This document shows positions 8,966 to 18,422 of a stretch of 64,000 bases of DNA, piece after piece. Made by a program: the position numbers and the translations under genes. The notes below the pieces were generated by a model. That model did not search any database, was not told the origin of the DNA, and saw nothing but the letters and a program-made list of their open reading frames with translations. The stretch is from Sphingobacteriaceae bacterium (GTDB taxonomy: Bacteria > Bacteroidota > Bacteroidia > UBA7662). The stretch lies in NCBI GenBank assembly GCA_030682795.1, contig JAUXNJ010000031.1, positions 62,001 through 126,000 on the forward strand. Reading direction: 5' to 3'. Every line of letters starts with the position of its first letter. Within the stretch, counting starts at the first letter, position 1.

Positions 8966-10672
8966 TCATAGTAAATAGCGATATCCCAAATGAACCTTGG
9001 TATTTTGAAAACTGATGGGCGCACCGCGCTCAGACCCCAAGGCGTAGGCCACTGAAAAAATGCCTGCATTGGTTTGAAAAGTAATACCAGCCCCCAGTCC
9101 GTAAGGCGTATCCCTGTAGTTTTGGCCAATGGCCTCGTTGCGCAGCCAGCCGCCATTACCAAAGAGGTACAGCCAGGAGTTGGCATCCAGCAAAAAGCGC
9201 TGCTCTACATTAAAAATGAGGTAGCTGCTGGCTAAAACCGATTCTTCATCAAAGCCCTTGAGCGTTTTAAATCCGCCAAAACGAAACAACTCGTTATAAT
9301 ACAACTGTTCGCTGAGCAAGGCGCGGCCGTGCCATTGCAACACACTTTGCCAGCGCACCAGCCAAGGCACCACCAGCTGGCCCTCGGTGTGCAGCTGGAA
9401 TTGGTCGAAGGTTTGGTTGCCTGCAAAACTGCCGTCGCTGCCCTGTGCATTGGCAGTGCGGCGGCCTGCACCGGCGCCAAAAATGGCACTCCAGCCGCGG
9501 TAGGGATTAAATGCCCGATCGAGTCGCTGCACGCTGTACTCGAGTCCGTATATGTTGCCATCAACCCGGGCTTGGTTGAGACCGCTGGCTAAAGGGCCGC
9601 CAAGCAAGCGGTAGGAGCGCTGTTGGTAGAAGCCTTTGAGGTAATTGCCCGGACTAAAAGTGTACTCCAGGCCGGCATTCGACTGCACTTCGAGGAAGGA
9701 GCTGTCGCGGCGGAAGAGGCGGAAGTCGACATCTACCCCTACCGGACTGTTGAATAAAAAGGGCCAGCGCATGCGCGAACGGAGGTCTTGGGTGCCAGGC
9801 TGCAGGCTTCGCCAGTTAAAACTGATGAGTTCTCCCCTGCTGAAAGTGCTCCAGAGCAGCAAATTAATGTCACCTGTGAGCAGTAGTCGGCCATTGTCTG
9901 CCCCAGGAAAGAGGCCGAGCATGCCATCGAAACTATTTACCCGGCGCTGATCGGCATACACCACCAAGCTTGCTTTGTTGTTATAGAAAAAAAGTTGGGG
10001 GTCTTGAGTAAGATTGGCGTAGGGCAATGCATTGATATTGCGGCGCAAACGTTGGATATCGCGCTCATGATATGGCTGACCTTCACGGATTTGCAGGTAG
10101 CGAGCCAGCACTTTGGGGCGGAGCTTGAGGCTGCCGCCAATGCGCAGACTGTCGTAAAACACCTGCTTGCCTTTTTGGAAGCTGAGTTTGGCGCTGAGGC
10201 TGTCGCCTTGGATGCGGAGACTATCGTATTGCAGGCTTGCGAAGGGATAACCGTCGTTTTCGGCCAGGTTGAGCAACTGCTTACTCAAGGCATCGAGCCG
10301 GGGCATGTTGAGGTAGCCTTCAGCGGGGGGGCGGCGTTTGTAGCCCGCTATGGCCAGGTATTCGAGGGGGATGCTGCTGAGGTCGAGTTGCGCCCAGCGG
10401 AAGCGTGGACCGAGGTGCAGACAGGCGTCTACGCTTTGTGCTTGCCAGCGCAGGGTGTCGTAGCCGGCCGACAAAAAACCCCTTTGGCGGCTTTGCTGCA
10501 GCCAGTTTTGGAGGGCCCGAGCGGCACTGGCACTGTCGGTGAAACCTTGGGTGTGCCGCAGTTCGTGCTCGCCACAGTCGCGCAGTCGGAGTTCAAAATC
10601 TTGTGCTTTGCCCGTAAAAACGAGCAAAACGACCAAAAGTCCGCTTAAAATGGCACCGCGCTTGCAAAGCAT
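8966..10672 (-). CDS. BamA/TamA-family outer-membrane protein
   Basis: From the ATG at 10672 the protein is 568 residues with a signal peptide (MLCKRGAILSGLLVVLLVFTGKAQ). The middle region holds at least one POTRA-like repeat, including VLARYLQIREGQPYHERDIQ. The C-terminal half is a predicted 16-stranded barrel of the Omp85 superfamily with VERFNPYRGW-like and GFKTLKGFDEESV segments and an aromatic-ending terminus (VHLGYRYLL). Omp85 proteins insert or translocate proteins or lipids at the outer membrane. The size and POTRA content fit the BamA/TamA-like accessory group rather than the essential BamA, which has five POTRA domains and is longer. It lies 24 bases upstream of DUF4271. Confidence 0.82.
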   Translation of the reverse strand: MLCKRGAILSGLLVVLLVFTGKAQDFELRLRDCGEHELRHTQGFTDSASAARALQNWLQQSRQRGFLSAGYDTLRWQAQSVDACLHLGPRFRWAQLDLSSIPLEYLAIAGYKRRPPAEGYLNMPRLDALSKQLLNLAENDGYPFASLQYDSLRIQGDSLSAKLSFQKGKQVFYDSLRIGGSLKLRPKVLARYLQIREGQPYHERDIQRLRRNINALPYANLTQDPQLFFYNNKASLVVYADQRRVNSFDGMLGLFPGADNGRLLLTGDINLLLWSTFSRGELISFNWRSLQPGTQDLRSRMRWPFLFNSPVGVDVDFRLFRRDSSFLEVQSNAGLEYTFSPGNYLKGFYQQRSYRLLGGPLASGLNQARVDGNIYGLEYSVQRLDRAFNPYRGWSAIFGAGAGRRTANAQGSDGSFAGNQTFDQFQLHTEGQLVVPWLVRWQSVLQWHGRALLSEQLYYNELFRFGGFKTLKGFDEESVLASSYLIFNVEQRFLLDANSWLYLFGNGGWLRNEAIGQNYRDTPYGLGAGITFQTNAGIFSVAYALGSERGAPISFQNTKVHLGYRYLL

Positions 10673-10728
10673 ATGCAAATAAACGGGCTTTTGGTCATAG
10701 CATTTCAACTGCGTGGAGAAAAGCTGGC

Positions 10729-12201
10729 TTATTCCTCCTCATCGAAGCGGAACATGCTGCTGAGCAGGTCTTTAAAGGTGGTTTGGGTTTCGAGTTGCTG
10801 TTTGCTTAGCAGCGAATACTCTGAGAGCGCGTGCAATACAAATTCTTTGAGCAAGAGGCCATGTTCCTCTACCATGGCTGGTTGATAGCGGTTAATGAGG
10901 TCGTCGAGGCCTGGTACCAGCGCCAATTGCGAGGCATACTCACCAGTGGAGGCTTCATTGAGCATGTCGAGGGTATTGCCTTCGCCAAACCAATTGAGGA
11001 TGGCTTGGTAGGGTTGTTCGCCAGCCTTCTTTTTGAGCTTTTCGGGATCTGGAAAAAGATGCGGATAGAGGCTGCGGATGGCTTTTTTGATGAGGGAACG
11101 GGCCACGAGGGCGGGTCCCTCCTGCTCTCCTTCGTACACCAGCTCTACCTTGCCGGTGATGGCGGGCATGATGGCGAACAGGTCGCTGATGCGGGCGGTG
11201 GTGTGCTCCTCATTATTGAGAATAGCACGGCGCTCGGCGGCACTCACGAGCTGCTCGAAGGCGGCGATGGTGAGGCGGGCGGAAACGCCGCTTTTTTGGT
11301 CTACAAACTCGCTCGCACGGGCTTCTACGGCCACTTGTTCGATGAGGTCTTCGAGCAAGGGCGCTACCTGCACACGCTCGCGTTGGGCGGGCTTGAGTTG
11401 GGCTTCTTGCTGGGTAATTTTTTTACCGATGTCGATGCTGCGCGGGTAGTGGGTAAGGATTTGGCTTTCGATGCGGTCTTTGAGCGGGGTTACAATGCTG
11501 CCGCGGTTGGTGTAGTCTTCGGGATTGGCGGTGAACACAAATTGTAAATCAAGTGGCAAGCGGAGTTTGAAGCCGCGTATTTGGATGTCGCCTTCCTGCA
11601 AAATGTTGAACAGTGCCACCTGAATGCGGGCTTGCAAATCGGGCAGCTCGTTGATTACAAAAATGCCGCGGTGCGCGCGGGGAATGAGGCCGAAATGAAT
11701 CACGCGCTCATCGGCGTAGGATAAACGCAGGTTGGCGGCTTTGATGGGATCGGTATCACCAATGAGGTCGGCTACCGTTACATCGGGTGTGGCGAGCTTT
11801 TCGGTATAGCGCTCCGAGCGGTGGATCCAGCGGATGGGGGTGCGATCGCCTTGCTCCTCCACCCGATCGATACCGAAGCGGGTGATGGGACGAAGCGGAT
11901 CGTCGAACAGCTCGGCGCCGTCGATTACGGGGATGTATTCGTCGAGCAACTCAATCATTTGTCGCGCCAAGCGGGTTTTGGCCTGGCCCCGCAAGCCCAG
12001 CAACAGCACATTGTGCCTGGCCAAAATGGCCCTTTCAAGCTCTGGAATCACCGATTCTTCGTAGCCATGAATGCCTTCAAAGGGCGAAATCCCGGCTTTT
12101 AGCTTCACAATGAGGTTGTCGCGCAGTTCTTCTTTGATGGTTTTGGCCTTGTATCCTTGTCCACGGAGTTGTCCGAGGGTCTTTATCTTTTCAAAATTCA
12201 T
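10729..12201 (-). CDS. MoxR/magnesium-chelatase-like AAA+ ATPase
   Basis: Starting at MNFEKIKTLGQLRGQGYKAK (12201) gives 490 residues; the frame is open a further 22 codons upstream, but those codons look non-coding. The Walker A is GLRGQAKT at 69-76 and the Walker B is in IFVINELPDL. A later FVFTANPEDYTNRGSIVTPL is the sensor/arginine region of the magnesium-chelatase ChlI/BchI group. Such ATPases act with VWA-domain adaptors that load metals or remodel complexes, and the VWA protein at 411-1508 is the probable partner. It is transcribed away from the helicase gene at 12290 with an 88-base gap. Confidence 0.82.
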   Translation of the reverse strand: MNFEKIKTLGQLRGQGYKAKTIKEELRDNLIVKLKAGISPFEGIHGYEESVIPELERAILARHNVLLLGLRGQAKTRLARQMIELLDEYIPVIDGAELFDDPLRPITRFGIDRVEEQGDRTPIRWIHRSERYTEKLATPDVTVADLIGDTDPIKAANLRLSYADERVIHFGLIPRAHRGIFVINELPDLQARIQVALFNILQEGDIQIRGFKLRLPLDLQFVFTANPEDYTNRGSIVTPLKDRIESQILTHYPRSIDIGKKITQQEAQLKPAQRERVQVAPLLEDLIEQVAVEARASEFVDQKSGVSARLTIAAFEQLVSAAERRAILNNEEHTTARISDLFAIMPAITGKVELVYEGEQEGPALVARSLIKKAIRSLYPHLFPDPEKLKKKAGEQPYQAILNWFGEGNTLDMLNEASTGEYASQLALVPGLDDLINRYQPAMVEEHGLLLKEFVLHALSEYSLLSKQQLETQTTFKDLLSSMFRFDEEE

Positions 12202-12289
12202 TTGCTCAATTTCTGAATAAACAGCCAGCGCTACCAGCTTGTTCATAAATAATTTTATAAATCTCAACGCGGCCCGCTTATCTTGGTGG

Positions 12290-15200
12290 ATGGCATTTAC
12301 GGTTTATAGAGCGGCGGCGGGTTCGGGCAAGACTTTCACCTTGGTGAAGGAGTACTTACGTTTGGCGTTGGGTGCCCGGGAGCTCGATGGATTTAAGCAC
12401 ATTCTGGCCATCACCTTCACCAATAAAGCGGCTGGGGAGATGAAAAACCGGGTTTTGCAAGCTTTAGCCGAGTTTTCGGGTCGCACCGAAGGCAAGCGCT
12501 TCGACACCATGGCCGAGCTGCTGCAAGATGAATTGCATTTAAATCGGGAGGAACTGCGCGAGCGTTCCGAGCAGGTACTCACTGCCATGTTGCACCGCTA
12601 TCAACAAGTGAGCATCGGCACCATCGACAGCTTTGTGGCGCGTTTGGCGCGGCAGTTTGCGCGGGAGCTGTTGCTAGACCAACAATTCGAAATCATCCTC
12701 GACCAGGAGCAACTGCTCAATCAGTCGGTGAGCCGCCTGCTCGCCCGCCTCGGCGAAGATCCGCTCATTACCGAGCTGCTGGTAGGCTTTGCACAGGAGC
12801 AAACCGAGGACGATAAAAGCTGGGACATCAGCAAAAAACTGCTTGAATACGCCAAATTACTGCTGCGCGACCAGATGCGGGAGATTTTGCCCTTGCTTCG
12901 GGAGCTCGATCCGTTGGCTTTTCAGGAGGAGCGGGCAAGACTCAAAGCAGCGAAAGCGCACCTCCTGCAACCCATCCAGCAACAGGCGCAAACTATTATA
13001 GACCGATTAACGCAACTCGATGTAGTTGCCTCAAACATGGCAGGGGCTGAAACCAGTGGGGTTTTTGTGCAAATTAAACGTTTAGCCGAGGGAGATTTAA
13101 ATCTCAAAAAAGGCATCACAGGTGCCATCGAAAAAAATGTTTGGCATGGCGGGAAGGCCAGCAAGGAAACCAAAGCAATCTTACAGGCCGAAGCAGATTG
13201 GCTCAGTAGTCATTGCCAGGTTCTCTTGGATTTGCACCAACATACCCTTGAGCGCATTACCTTGATCGACGCCATCCTCGACAAACAATACGCCATGGCC
13301 ACCCTGGCTTTGCTGCAGCGCGAGTACGAAGCTTGGATGGAGGAAAACCAGGCCGCCCCGCTCAACAGTCTTTACTTCCGCATTGCCGACCTCCTCGCCG
13401 ACACCCATACGCCTTTTATATATGAGCGTTTGGGCAACCGCTACCGGCATTTTTTAATCGACGAATTCCAAGACACCAGTGTGCTGCAGTGGCAAAACAT
13501 GCTGCCCCTGGTAGAGAATGGCTTGAGTGCCGACTACGACAGTCTGCTTGTAGGCGACGCCAAACAAAGCATCTACCGTTGGCGCAGTGGCGAGGCGGCG
13601 CAATTTGTACAAATGCCGCTGCCATATGGCGGGGGAATGCCGTCGCCGGTGCTGGAGGATGCTTACAGGGCCGAGACATTGAAGTACAATTACCGCTCGT
13701 ACAAGGCCGTTATCGACTTCAACAACAGCTATTTTGAGTGGTTGAGCGCAGGAACGCCAGGTGCTTTGCAAGCCTTTTACGTAGAATTGGCGCAATTGGG
13801 TGGGAAGCCCGGTGGTTTGGTGCAGGTGGAGTTGTTGCCCGAAGTAGAAAAAGGCGCCGACAAAAACGAGCAGCGTTTGCAACGCATCTTAGCCTTGGTA
13901 GGAGAACTGGCTGCGGCCAAGGTGCCTTTTGGCGAACTGGCCGTGCTGGTACGCAGCAACAAATTGGGCAGCGCCATTGCAGTAGCCTTGCTAGAAGCTG
14001 GTTTTCCGGTGATCTCGAGCGATAGTCTTTTATTGAGCCAGCAACCCCACATTCGTTTGGTGATGGGTGTACTGCAGTGGTTGCTCGACGAGAGCGACCG
14101 GGTAAACGCTCAGGCCTGTTTGCAGCTGCTGCAGTCGCTGAGTGGCCAAAGCTTCTCGCCAGGTACCCGGCTAGAGGCCGCGGTAGAGCAGTTGTACGGT
14201 CCTATGCCCGCCGATGTTTGGCGGATGTTGCCCTTGAGTGAATTGGTAGAGCAGGTGCTGAGTTATTTCAGGCTGCTGGAGGAGAGTAATGCTTTTGTAT
14301 TGCGCTTGCTCGATTTGGTAGCTGAAAAAAGCGAGAAGTACCGGAGTTTGGCCGAGTTAATGGTCTGGTGGCACGACAAAGGTGTGGAGGCCTCCCTCAG
14401 CATGCCTGAAAAAGGCGATGCCATTCGGGTGATGACCTACCACAAATCGAAAGGCTTGGAGTTTGGGGTGGTGATTGTGGCGGATGCCGACACCAACAAC
14501 AATTCGCTAAACCAAAAAGAAAGCTGGATCAGCACCGAACTTTCGCCCATTGGAACAGCCTTGGTAAGCACAACCAAACTTGGTGGTGCTGGCGAACCCT
14601 TTAGTCGATTGCATGCCGAGGAGACCGAGATGACGCACATTGACTATGTAAATATGCTGTACGTAGCCTTCACCCGGGCGGTAGGTGCCTTGTACATTTT
14701 GGGAAGCGAAAAAGCAAGCCGCAGCAGCAACTACAGTTTCAGCAAAAATTGGGGTTTGTACCTCAGCAGCATTGGTCAGGAAGCCACAAACCTATATGCA
14801 GTAGGCAGTTTACCCACTTTTGAAAGGCCTCAGCAGCGCCAAAACCTGGTGCTGGAGCACCATCACTGGTCCAATTGGCGGGAGCGGATTGCTTTGCAGA
14901 ACCATTTTGAGGGGGGCAAAGACAGTGGTGCGGCTTTAAGTTTGGGCCGGATGACGCATGAATTGCTTTCAGCTTTGCCTCATAAAAACGCTTTGGAATC
15001 TGCGGTAACGGGCTTGGTGGCCTCGGGACAACTTTCTCATGGGGATGTAGACTTACTCTTGCCAGCGGTACGGGAGCTTTTGCAACGGCCCAGCATTGCG
15101 CGTTGGTTTGAGCCCGGCCTGGATGTGCGCAACGAAATCAGCATTTTAGATACCGATGGGCAGCAGTACCGGCCCGACCGCTTGGTGTTGCAGAACCAAA

Positions 15201-15343
15201 AAGCGCATGTACTCGAATTCAAAACCGGCGCTGAGCGGCCAGAGCACGCCCAGCAATTGCGCAACTATTTACAGCTGCTGCAACAGATGGGATTTGAAAC
15301 CAGCGGAGAATTGGTGTATATTGACCTCGAAACAACAAATTAA
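12290..15343 (+). CDS. addA: AddA/RecB-like UvrD-family helicase with C-terminal nuclease domain
   Basis: A 1017-residue protein starting MAFTVYRAAAGSGKTFTLVK. It contains the full superfamily 1A set: Walker A AAAGSGKT, ITFTNKAAGEMKNRVL, IGTIDSFVARLARQFAREL, FLIDEFQDTSVLQ, LVGDAKQSIYRWRSGEA, VMTYHKSKGLEF and MLYVAFTRAVGALYIL. The C terminus has RPDRLVL followed by HVLEFKTG, the D...EFK core of a PD-(D/E)XK nuclease. Enzymes of this type process double-strand breaks as AddAB or RecBCD. The expected AddB partner is not in the window. An imperfect -7 box (TATCTTGG, 12279-12286) lies just before the start. Confidence 0.85.
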   Translation: MAFTVYRAAAGSGKTFTLVKEYLRLALGARELDGFKHILAITFTNKAAGEMKNRVLQALAEFSGRTEGKRFDTMAELLQDELHLNREELRERSEQVLTAMLHRYQQVSIGTIDSFVARLARQFARELLLDQQFEIILDQEQLLNQSVSRLLARLGEDPLITELLVGFAQEQTEDDKSWDISKKLLEYAKLLLRDQMREILPLLRELDPLAFQEERARLKAAKAHLLQPIQQQAQTIIDRLTQLDVVASNMAGAETSGVFVQIKRLAEGDLNLKKGITGAIEKNVWHGGKASKETKAILQAEADWLSSHCQVLLDLHQHTLERITLIDAILDKQYAMATLALLQREYEAWMEENQAAPLNSLYFRIADLLADTHTPFIYERLGNRYRHFLIDEFQDTSVLQWQNMLPLVENGLSADYDSLLVGDAKQSIYRWRSGEAAQFVQMPLPYGGGMPSPVLEDAYRAETLKYNYRSYKAVIDFNNSYFEWLSAGTPGALQAFYVELAQLGGKPGGLVQVELLPEVEKGADKNEQRLQRILALVGELAAAKVPFGELAVLVRSNKLGSAIAVALLEAGFPVISSDSLLLSQQPHIRLVMGVLQWLLDESDRVNAQACLQLLQSLSGQSFSPGTRLEAAVEQLYGPMPADVWRMLPLSELVEQVLSYFRLLEESNAFVLRLLDLVAEKSEKYRSLAELMVWWHDKGVEASLSMPEKGDAIRVMTYHKSKGLEFGVVIVADADTNNNSLNQKESWISTELSPIGTALVSTTKLGGAGEPFSRLHAEETEMTHIDYVNMLYVAFTRAVGALYILGSEKASRSSNYSFSKNWGLYLSSIGQEATNLYAVGSLPTFERPQQRQNLVLEHHHWSNWRERIALQNHFEGGKDSGAALSLGRMTHELLSALPHKNALESAVTGLVASGQLSHGDVDLLLPAVRELLQRPSIARWFEPGLDVRNEISILDTDGQQYRPDRLVLQNQKAHVLEFKTGAERPEHAQQLRNYLQLLQQMGFETSGELVYIDLETTN

Positions 15344-15345
15344 CC

Positions 15346-15516
15346 ATGTCGAAAATCAAACATCCCAACAGCATGCTGGGCTTGGGGGTAGCCTTAGGTG
15401 CAGGTATAGGTGTAGCCATGGACAACCTTGCCGTTGGTGTGGCCGTTGGCTTGTCAGTTGGACTCGCGTTCCGCCAACGATTGGTGCGTGAAGCAAACCG
15501 TCAAAATCAAAAATAA
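15346..15516 (+). CDS. Small glycine-rich membrane protein, 56 residues
   Basis: An open frame from ATG at 15346 to TAA ending at 15516, two bases after the helicase stop. The product has a central hydrophobic stretch (about residues 10-42) with Gly every few positions, GVALGAGIGVAMDNLAVGVA, and a basic C terminus ending NRQNQK. The periodic glycines resemble glycine-zipper membrane segments. It may be co-transcribed with addA and with the NTF2-fold gene that starts nine bases downstream. No known family was recognised. The frame is plausible because coding density is otherwise unbroken here and the spacing suits an operon. Confidence 0.55.
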   Translation: MSKIKHPNSMLGLGVALGAGIGVAMDNLAVGVAVGLSVGLAFRQRLVREANRQNQK

Positions 15517-15524
15517 AATTCCTT

Positions 15525-16007
15525 ATGCTCCCTCCTAGCCCTAAAACCGTCGCCACAAGCTTCTACACCAGTTTTGCGCAAGCCGATGCAGCGGGCATGG
15601 CCGCTTGTTACCATCCTGAGGTGCGGTTTAGTGACCCTGTATTTGGCAACTTAACCCATACTCAAGTTTGTGTCATGTGGCAAATGCTATTGGAGCGCTC
15701 ACAAGGCAATCTTCAAATCGAATTTAAAGTGCTTTCGAGCAATGAAAGCGGTGCAAGCGTGGAATGGATAGCACGGTATCCTTTTGGCAAGCAAAAACGA
15801 CCGGTGGTAAATGTGATACATGCCGATTTAAAAATGCGGGATGGCTTGATTGTGCTGCATGAAGATCATTTTGACTTTTGGCACTGGAGCAAGCAGGCCT
15901 TGGGCCTAAGTGGTTGTTTATTAGGATGGACACCTTTCCTCAAAAATAAAGTAAGGCAGCAAAGCCTCACGCTTTTAGCCCATTATTTAGCAGTCAAAAA
16001 CCGTTGA
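15525..16007 (+). CDS. NTF2-fold (SnoaL-like) protein
   Basis: A 160-residue cytoplasmic protein. The opening ATSFYTSFAQADAAGMAACYHPEVRFSDPVFG is typical of the nuclear transport factor 2/SnoaL cone fold: a long helix, then the YHPEVRFSDP strand entry. VEWIARYPFGKQKRPVVNVI and the LIVLHEDHFDFWHWSKQALG end are the later sheet and closing segment. These small domains are usually hydrolases, isomerases or ligand-binding proteins; nothing here fixes a substrate. It lies nine bases after the small glycine-rich gene. Confidence 0.7.
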   Translation: MLPPSPKTVATSFYTSFAQADAAGMAACYHPEVRFSDPVFGNLTHTQVCVMWQMLLERSQGNLQIEFKVLSSNESGASVEWIARYPFGKQKRPVVNVIHADLKMRDGLIVLHEDHFDFWHWSKQALGLSGCLLGWTPFLKNKVRQQSLTLLAHYLAVKNR

Positions 16008-16020
16008 TTTTCTTTTTTAA

Positions 16021-16028
16021 TATTTTTG
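16021..16028 (+). promoter_or_regulatory. -7 box TATTTTTG upstream of DUF2141 gene
   Basis: A full match to TAnnTTTG. Assuming a four-base gap, transcription would start near 16033 and give a leader of about 37 bases before the ATG at 16070. No TTG was found at the 18-base spacing, so this is only a candidate. Confidence 0.35.
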
Positions 16029-16069
16029 AAGGCGACAAACTAAAGTTAAAACCCTATCGTTAATTGCTC

Positions 16070-16489
16070 ATGTTTATCACTTGGTTATTTATCGCCCTAT
16101 TTGGGAATGTCTTCCCTGCTGAAGTCCATCATGAACTGGTGATTCGCGTTACAAATATTCAAAACACCACTGGTTTGCCCCTATTAATTGGTGTTTATAA
16201 AAGTACAGACGGATTTCCAGGCTTTCATAAGAGTAGTTACCATAAGAAAGTGATTGCTAGATCTTCCGAAATAACCGTCACTTTTAAGTTGCCTCCTGGG
16301 GAATACGCAGTTGGACTCATGCATGATATAAACGAAAACGGCCAAATTGACAAGAACTGGGTGGGCTATCCTACAGAACCTTTTGGATTTTCAAGAAATT
16401 TCAAACCAAAACTAGGCCCTCCTAGTTTTAACGATTGCAAAATCGACCTCAATAAAGGTAATCAACGCATTGAGATAAAACTGCTTTAA
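16070..16489 (+). CDS. DUF2141 secreted protein
   Basis: From the ATG at 16070 the product is 139 residues with a short hydrophobic N terminus (MFITWLFIALFGNVFPAE) acting as a signal peptide. The mature domain has VRVTN-type strand starts, LLIGVYKSTDGFP, then YAVGLMHDINENGQID and a final GPPSFNDCKI segment, the pattern of DUF2141. This is a small extracytoplasmic beta-sandwich family of unknown function. The gene converges with the SulP transporter, only four bases separating the two stops. Confidence 0.75.
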   Translation: MFITWLFIALFGNVFPAEVHHELVIRVTNIQNTTGLPLLIGVYKSTDGFPGFHKSSYHKKVIARSSEITVTFKLPPGEYAVGLMHDINENGQIDKNWVGYPTEPFGFSRNFKPKLGPPSFNDCKIDLNKGNQRIEIKLL

Positions 16490-16493
16490 GCGG

Positions 16494-18023
16494 TTAAAAA
16501 CGATCGATGGCCACTTTATAGGTGGGATCTTCCATTACATTCACTTCAATAATATCGCCGGCATTTTGGAGCAATAGGCGGCAATCGGGACTGAGGTGCT
16601 TGAGGTGCAAACGCTTGCCGGCCTTGTGGTAGCGCTCGGTGAGTTTGTTGAGCGCTTCAATGGCCGACATATCCACTACCCTGCTGTCGGCAAAATCGAT
16701 GATTACCTCATTCGGATCGTTGAGTACGTCAAACTTATCGTTGAAGGCCGATACTGAGCCAAAGAAAAGCGGGCCGTACATTTCATAATGCTTCACCCCA
16801 TTATCGTCCACAAATTTGCGTGCCCGAATGCGCTTGGCATTGTCCCAGGCAAACACCAAAGCGGCAATAATTACCCCAACCAGCACGGCCAAGGCCAAAT
16901 TATGCAGGAAGATGGTAACCAAGGTAACGAGCACCATCACCAGCACGTCGGATTTGGGCATGCGCTTGAAGGTTTTGAGGCTGGCCCATTCAAAGGTACC
17001 GATGGCTACCATGATCATGAGGCCCGTAAGCGCTGCCATGGGCACTTTTTCGATCAAGCTCGAGCCAAACATGATAAAAACGAGCAGCATCACCGCCGCA
17101 ACAATGCCCGACAAACGGGCGCGGGCTCCAGCGCTGATGTTGATCAAACTTTGGCCGATCATGGCGCAGCCTCCCATGCCTGAGAACAATCCCGACAAAA
17201 TATTCGCTGCCCCTTGTGCTACCGCTTCTTTGTTGCTGCGGCCGCGGGTTTCGGTAATTTCGTCGATGATGTTGAGGGTGAGCAGACTTTCGATGAGACC
17301 TACTCCTGCCACGATGGCGGCGTAGGGCAAAATGATTTGCAGGGTTTCCCAAGAAATAGGGACCACAGGCAGGTGAAAAGGTGGAAAACCACCGCTGATA
17401 GAGGCAATGTCGCCTACCGTTTTGGTGTCGATGTTGAGGAAAGTTACGAGTCCGAATACCACCAAAATAGCCGTCAACGACGCAGGAACGGCTTTGGTGA
17501 GCTTGGGCAAGCCCCATATGATGCCCATGGTTACAAATACCAGTGCCACCAAAATGTAGAGTGGATTGCCGGTTAACCAGGCGCCATCGATGTTTTTAAA
17601 CTGATCGAGCTGGGAGAGGAAAATGATGATGGCCAAGCCATTTACGAAGCCAAAAATTACCGGATGGGGCACCAGGCGCATCAATTTACCCAAACGCAAA
17701 AAGCCAGCTGCCATTTGAATGATGCCGGCCAAGATAACTGCGGCAAATACATATTCTACCCCATAATCTTTCGCCAAACTTACAATTACGACTGCAATGG
17801 CACCCGTGGCACCAGAAATCATGCCTGGTCTTCCCCCAAAAACCGAGGCCACCAAACCCATTACAAAGGCTGCATACAAGCCAGTTAAGGGCGATAATCC
17901 CGCGATCAAGGCAAATGCCACCGCCTCGGGCACCAAAGCCAAAGCCACTGTAAGGCCAGAAAGGATTTCGTTTTTATAATTAACCTTTTGACTCAGATCA
18001 AATAAGTTGAGGTATTTTTTCAT
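16494..18023 (-). CDS. SulP-family anion transporter with STAS domain
   Basis: A 509-residue membrane protein with about 12-14 hydrophobic segments from residue 20 to 395 and a cytoplasmic STAS domain over the last ~110 residues. The N-terminal signature is present (LSGLTVALALVPEAVAFALI and GLYAAFVMGLVASVFGG), as are GLIESLLTLNIIDEIT and the STAS motif VIIDFADSRVVDMSAIEAL. SulP proteins carry sulfate, bicarbonate or other anions, often with Na+ or H+. Bacteroidota members of this length are frequently bicarbonate/sulfate types; the ion cannot be told from sequence. Confidence 0.88.
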   Translation of the reverse strand: MKKYLNLFDLSQKVNYKNEILSGLTVALALVPEAVAFALIAGLSPLTGLYAAFVMGLVASVFGGRPGMISGATGAIAVVIVSLAKDYGVEYVFAAVILAGIIQMAAGFLRLGKLMRLVPHPVIFGFVNGLAIIIFLSQLDQFKNIDGAWLTGNPLYILVALVFVTMGIIWGLPKLTKAVPASLTAILVVFGLVTFLNIDTKTVGDIASISGGFPPFHLPVVPISWETLQIILPYAAIVAGVGLIESLLTLNIIDEITETRGRSNKEAVAQGAANILSGLFSGMGGCAMIGQSLINISAGARARLSGIVAAVMLLVFIMFGSSLIEKVPMAALTGLMIMVAIGTFEWASLKTFKRMPKSDVLVMVLVTLVTIFLHNLALAVLVGVIIAALVFAWDNAKRIRARKFVDDNGVKHYEMYGPLFFGSVSAFNDKFDVLNDPNEVIIDFADSRVVDMSAIEALNKLTERYHKAGKRLHLKHLSPDCRLLLQNAGDIIEVNVMEDPTYKVAIDRF

Positions 18024-18389
18024 AATTAAATCGGAATTTCAGCCTGAGAGGCTGATTTTAAGAATTTACAAACACAAGTCTTGCTAAAAACCTCACAAAA
18101 ATACCAAAAATAAGCCGGTAAATAAAGCCTAACGCAGTTATGGTGACTAGCAGGCTCATCTGTCAAAGCGCGCCATGAGCATCGGAAAGAGTAGCAATTT
18201 TGCAAAAACACTCTAAAACTGCATACATATATTGCTAGACTGCCACCATAGCAATCAAATACAAACCCTGCAATTACATACCACTTCAGGCTCTAGTCTT
18301 TAGTAACACTTAACGTACGATTAATGTCTGGCGCTAGTTTACCCTCGGGTAGCCAATAGCATTAGCCTTGTAGTGGTTACTTAGGCTAT
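18024..18389. other. Intergenic DNA between SulP and the fluoride operon
   Basis: About 365 bases with no convincing open frame on either strand. It is upstream of both flanking genes and should carry the SulP promoter, but no TAnnTTTG box was found on the minus strand. No tRNA-like fold or repeat was noticed. Confidence 0.4.
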
Positions 18390-18418
18390 TTGAAGCCGCT
18401 GACTTTTTGGTATATTTG
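18390..18418 (+). promoter_or_regulatory. Promoter of the fluoride-responsive transcript (TTG-N18-TATATTTG)
   Basis: TTG at 18390-18392 and TATATTTG at 18411-18418 are separated by 18 bases, very close to the Bacteroidota housekeeping promoter. Four bases later, at 18423, the riboswitch aptamer begins with GGGC, so the transcription start is well constrained. Confidence 0.75.
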
Positions 18419-18422
18419 CACC

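Noticed and set aside
9995-10648. A 217-residue plus-strand frame opposite the Omp85-family gene.
   Set aside because: It is an antisense shadow; the minus-strand product has a signal peptide, POTRA-like repeats and a barrel.
18026-18211. A 61-residue minus-strand frame upstream of the SulP gene.
   Set aside because: It has no start context, no conserved pattern and lies in what should be promoter DNA.
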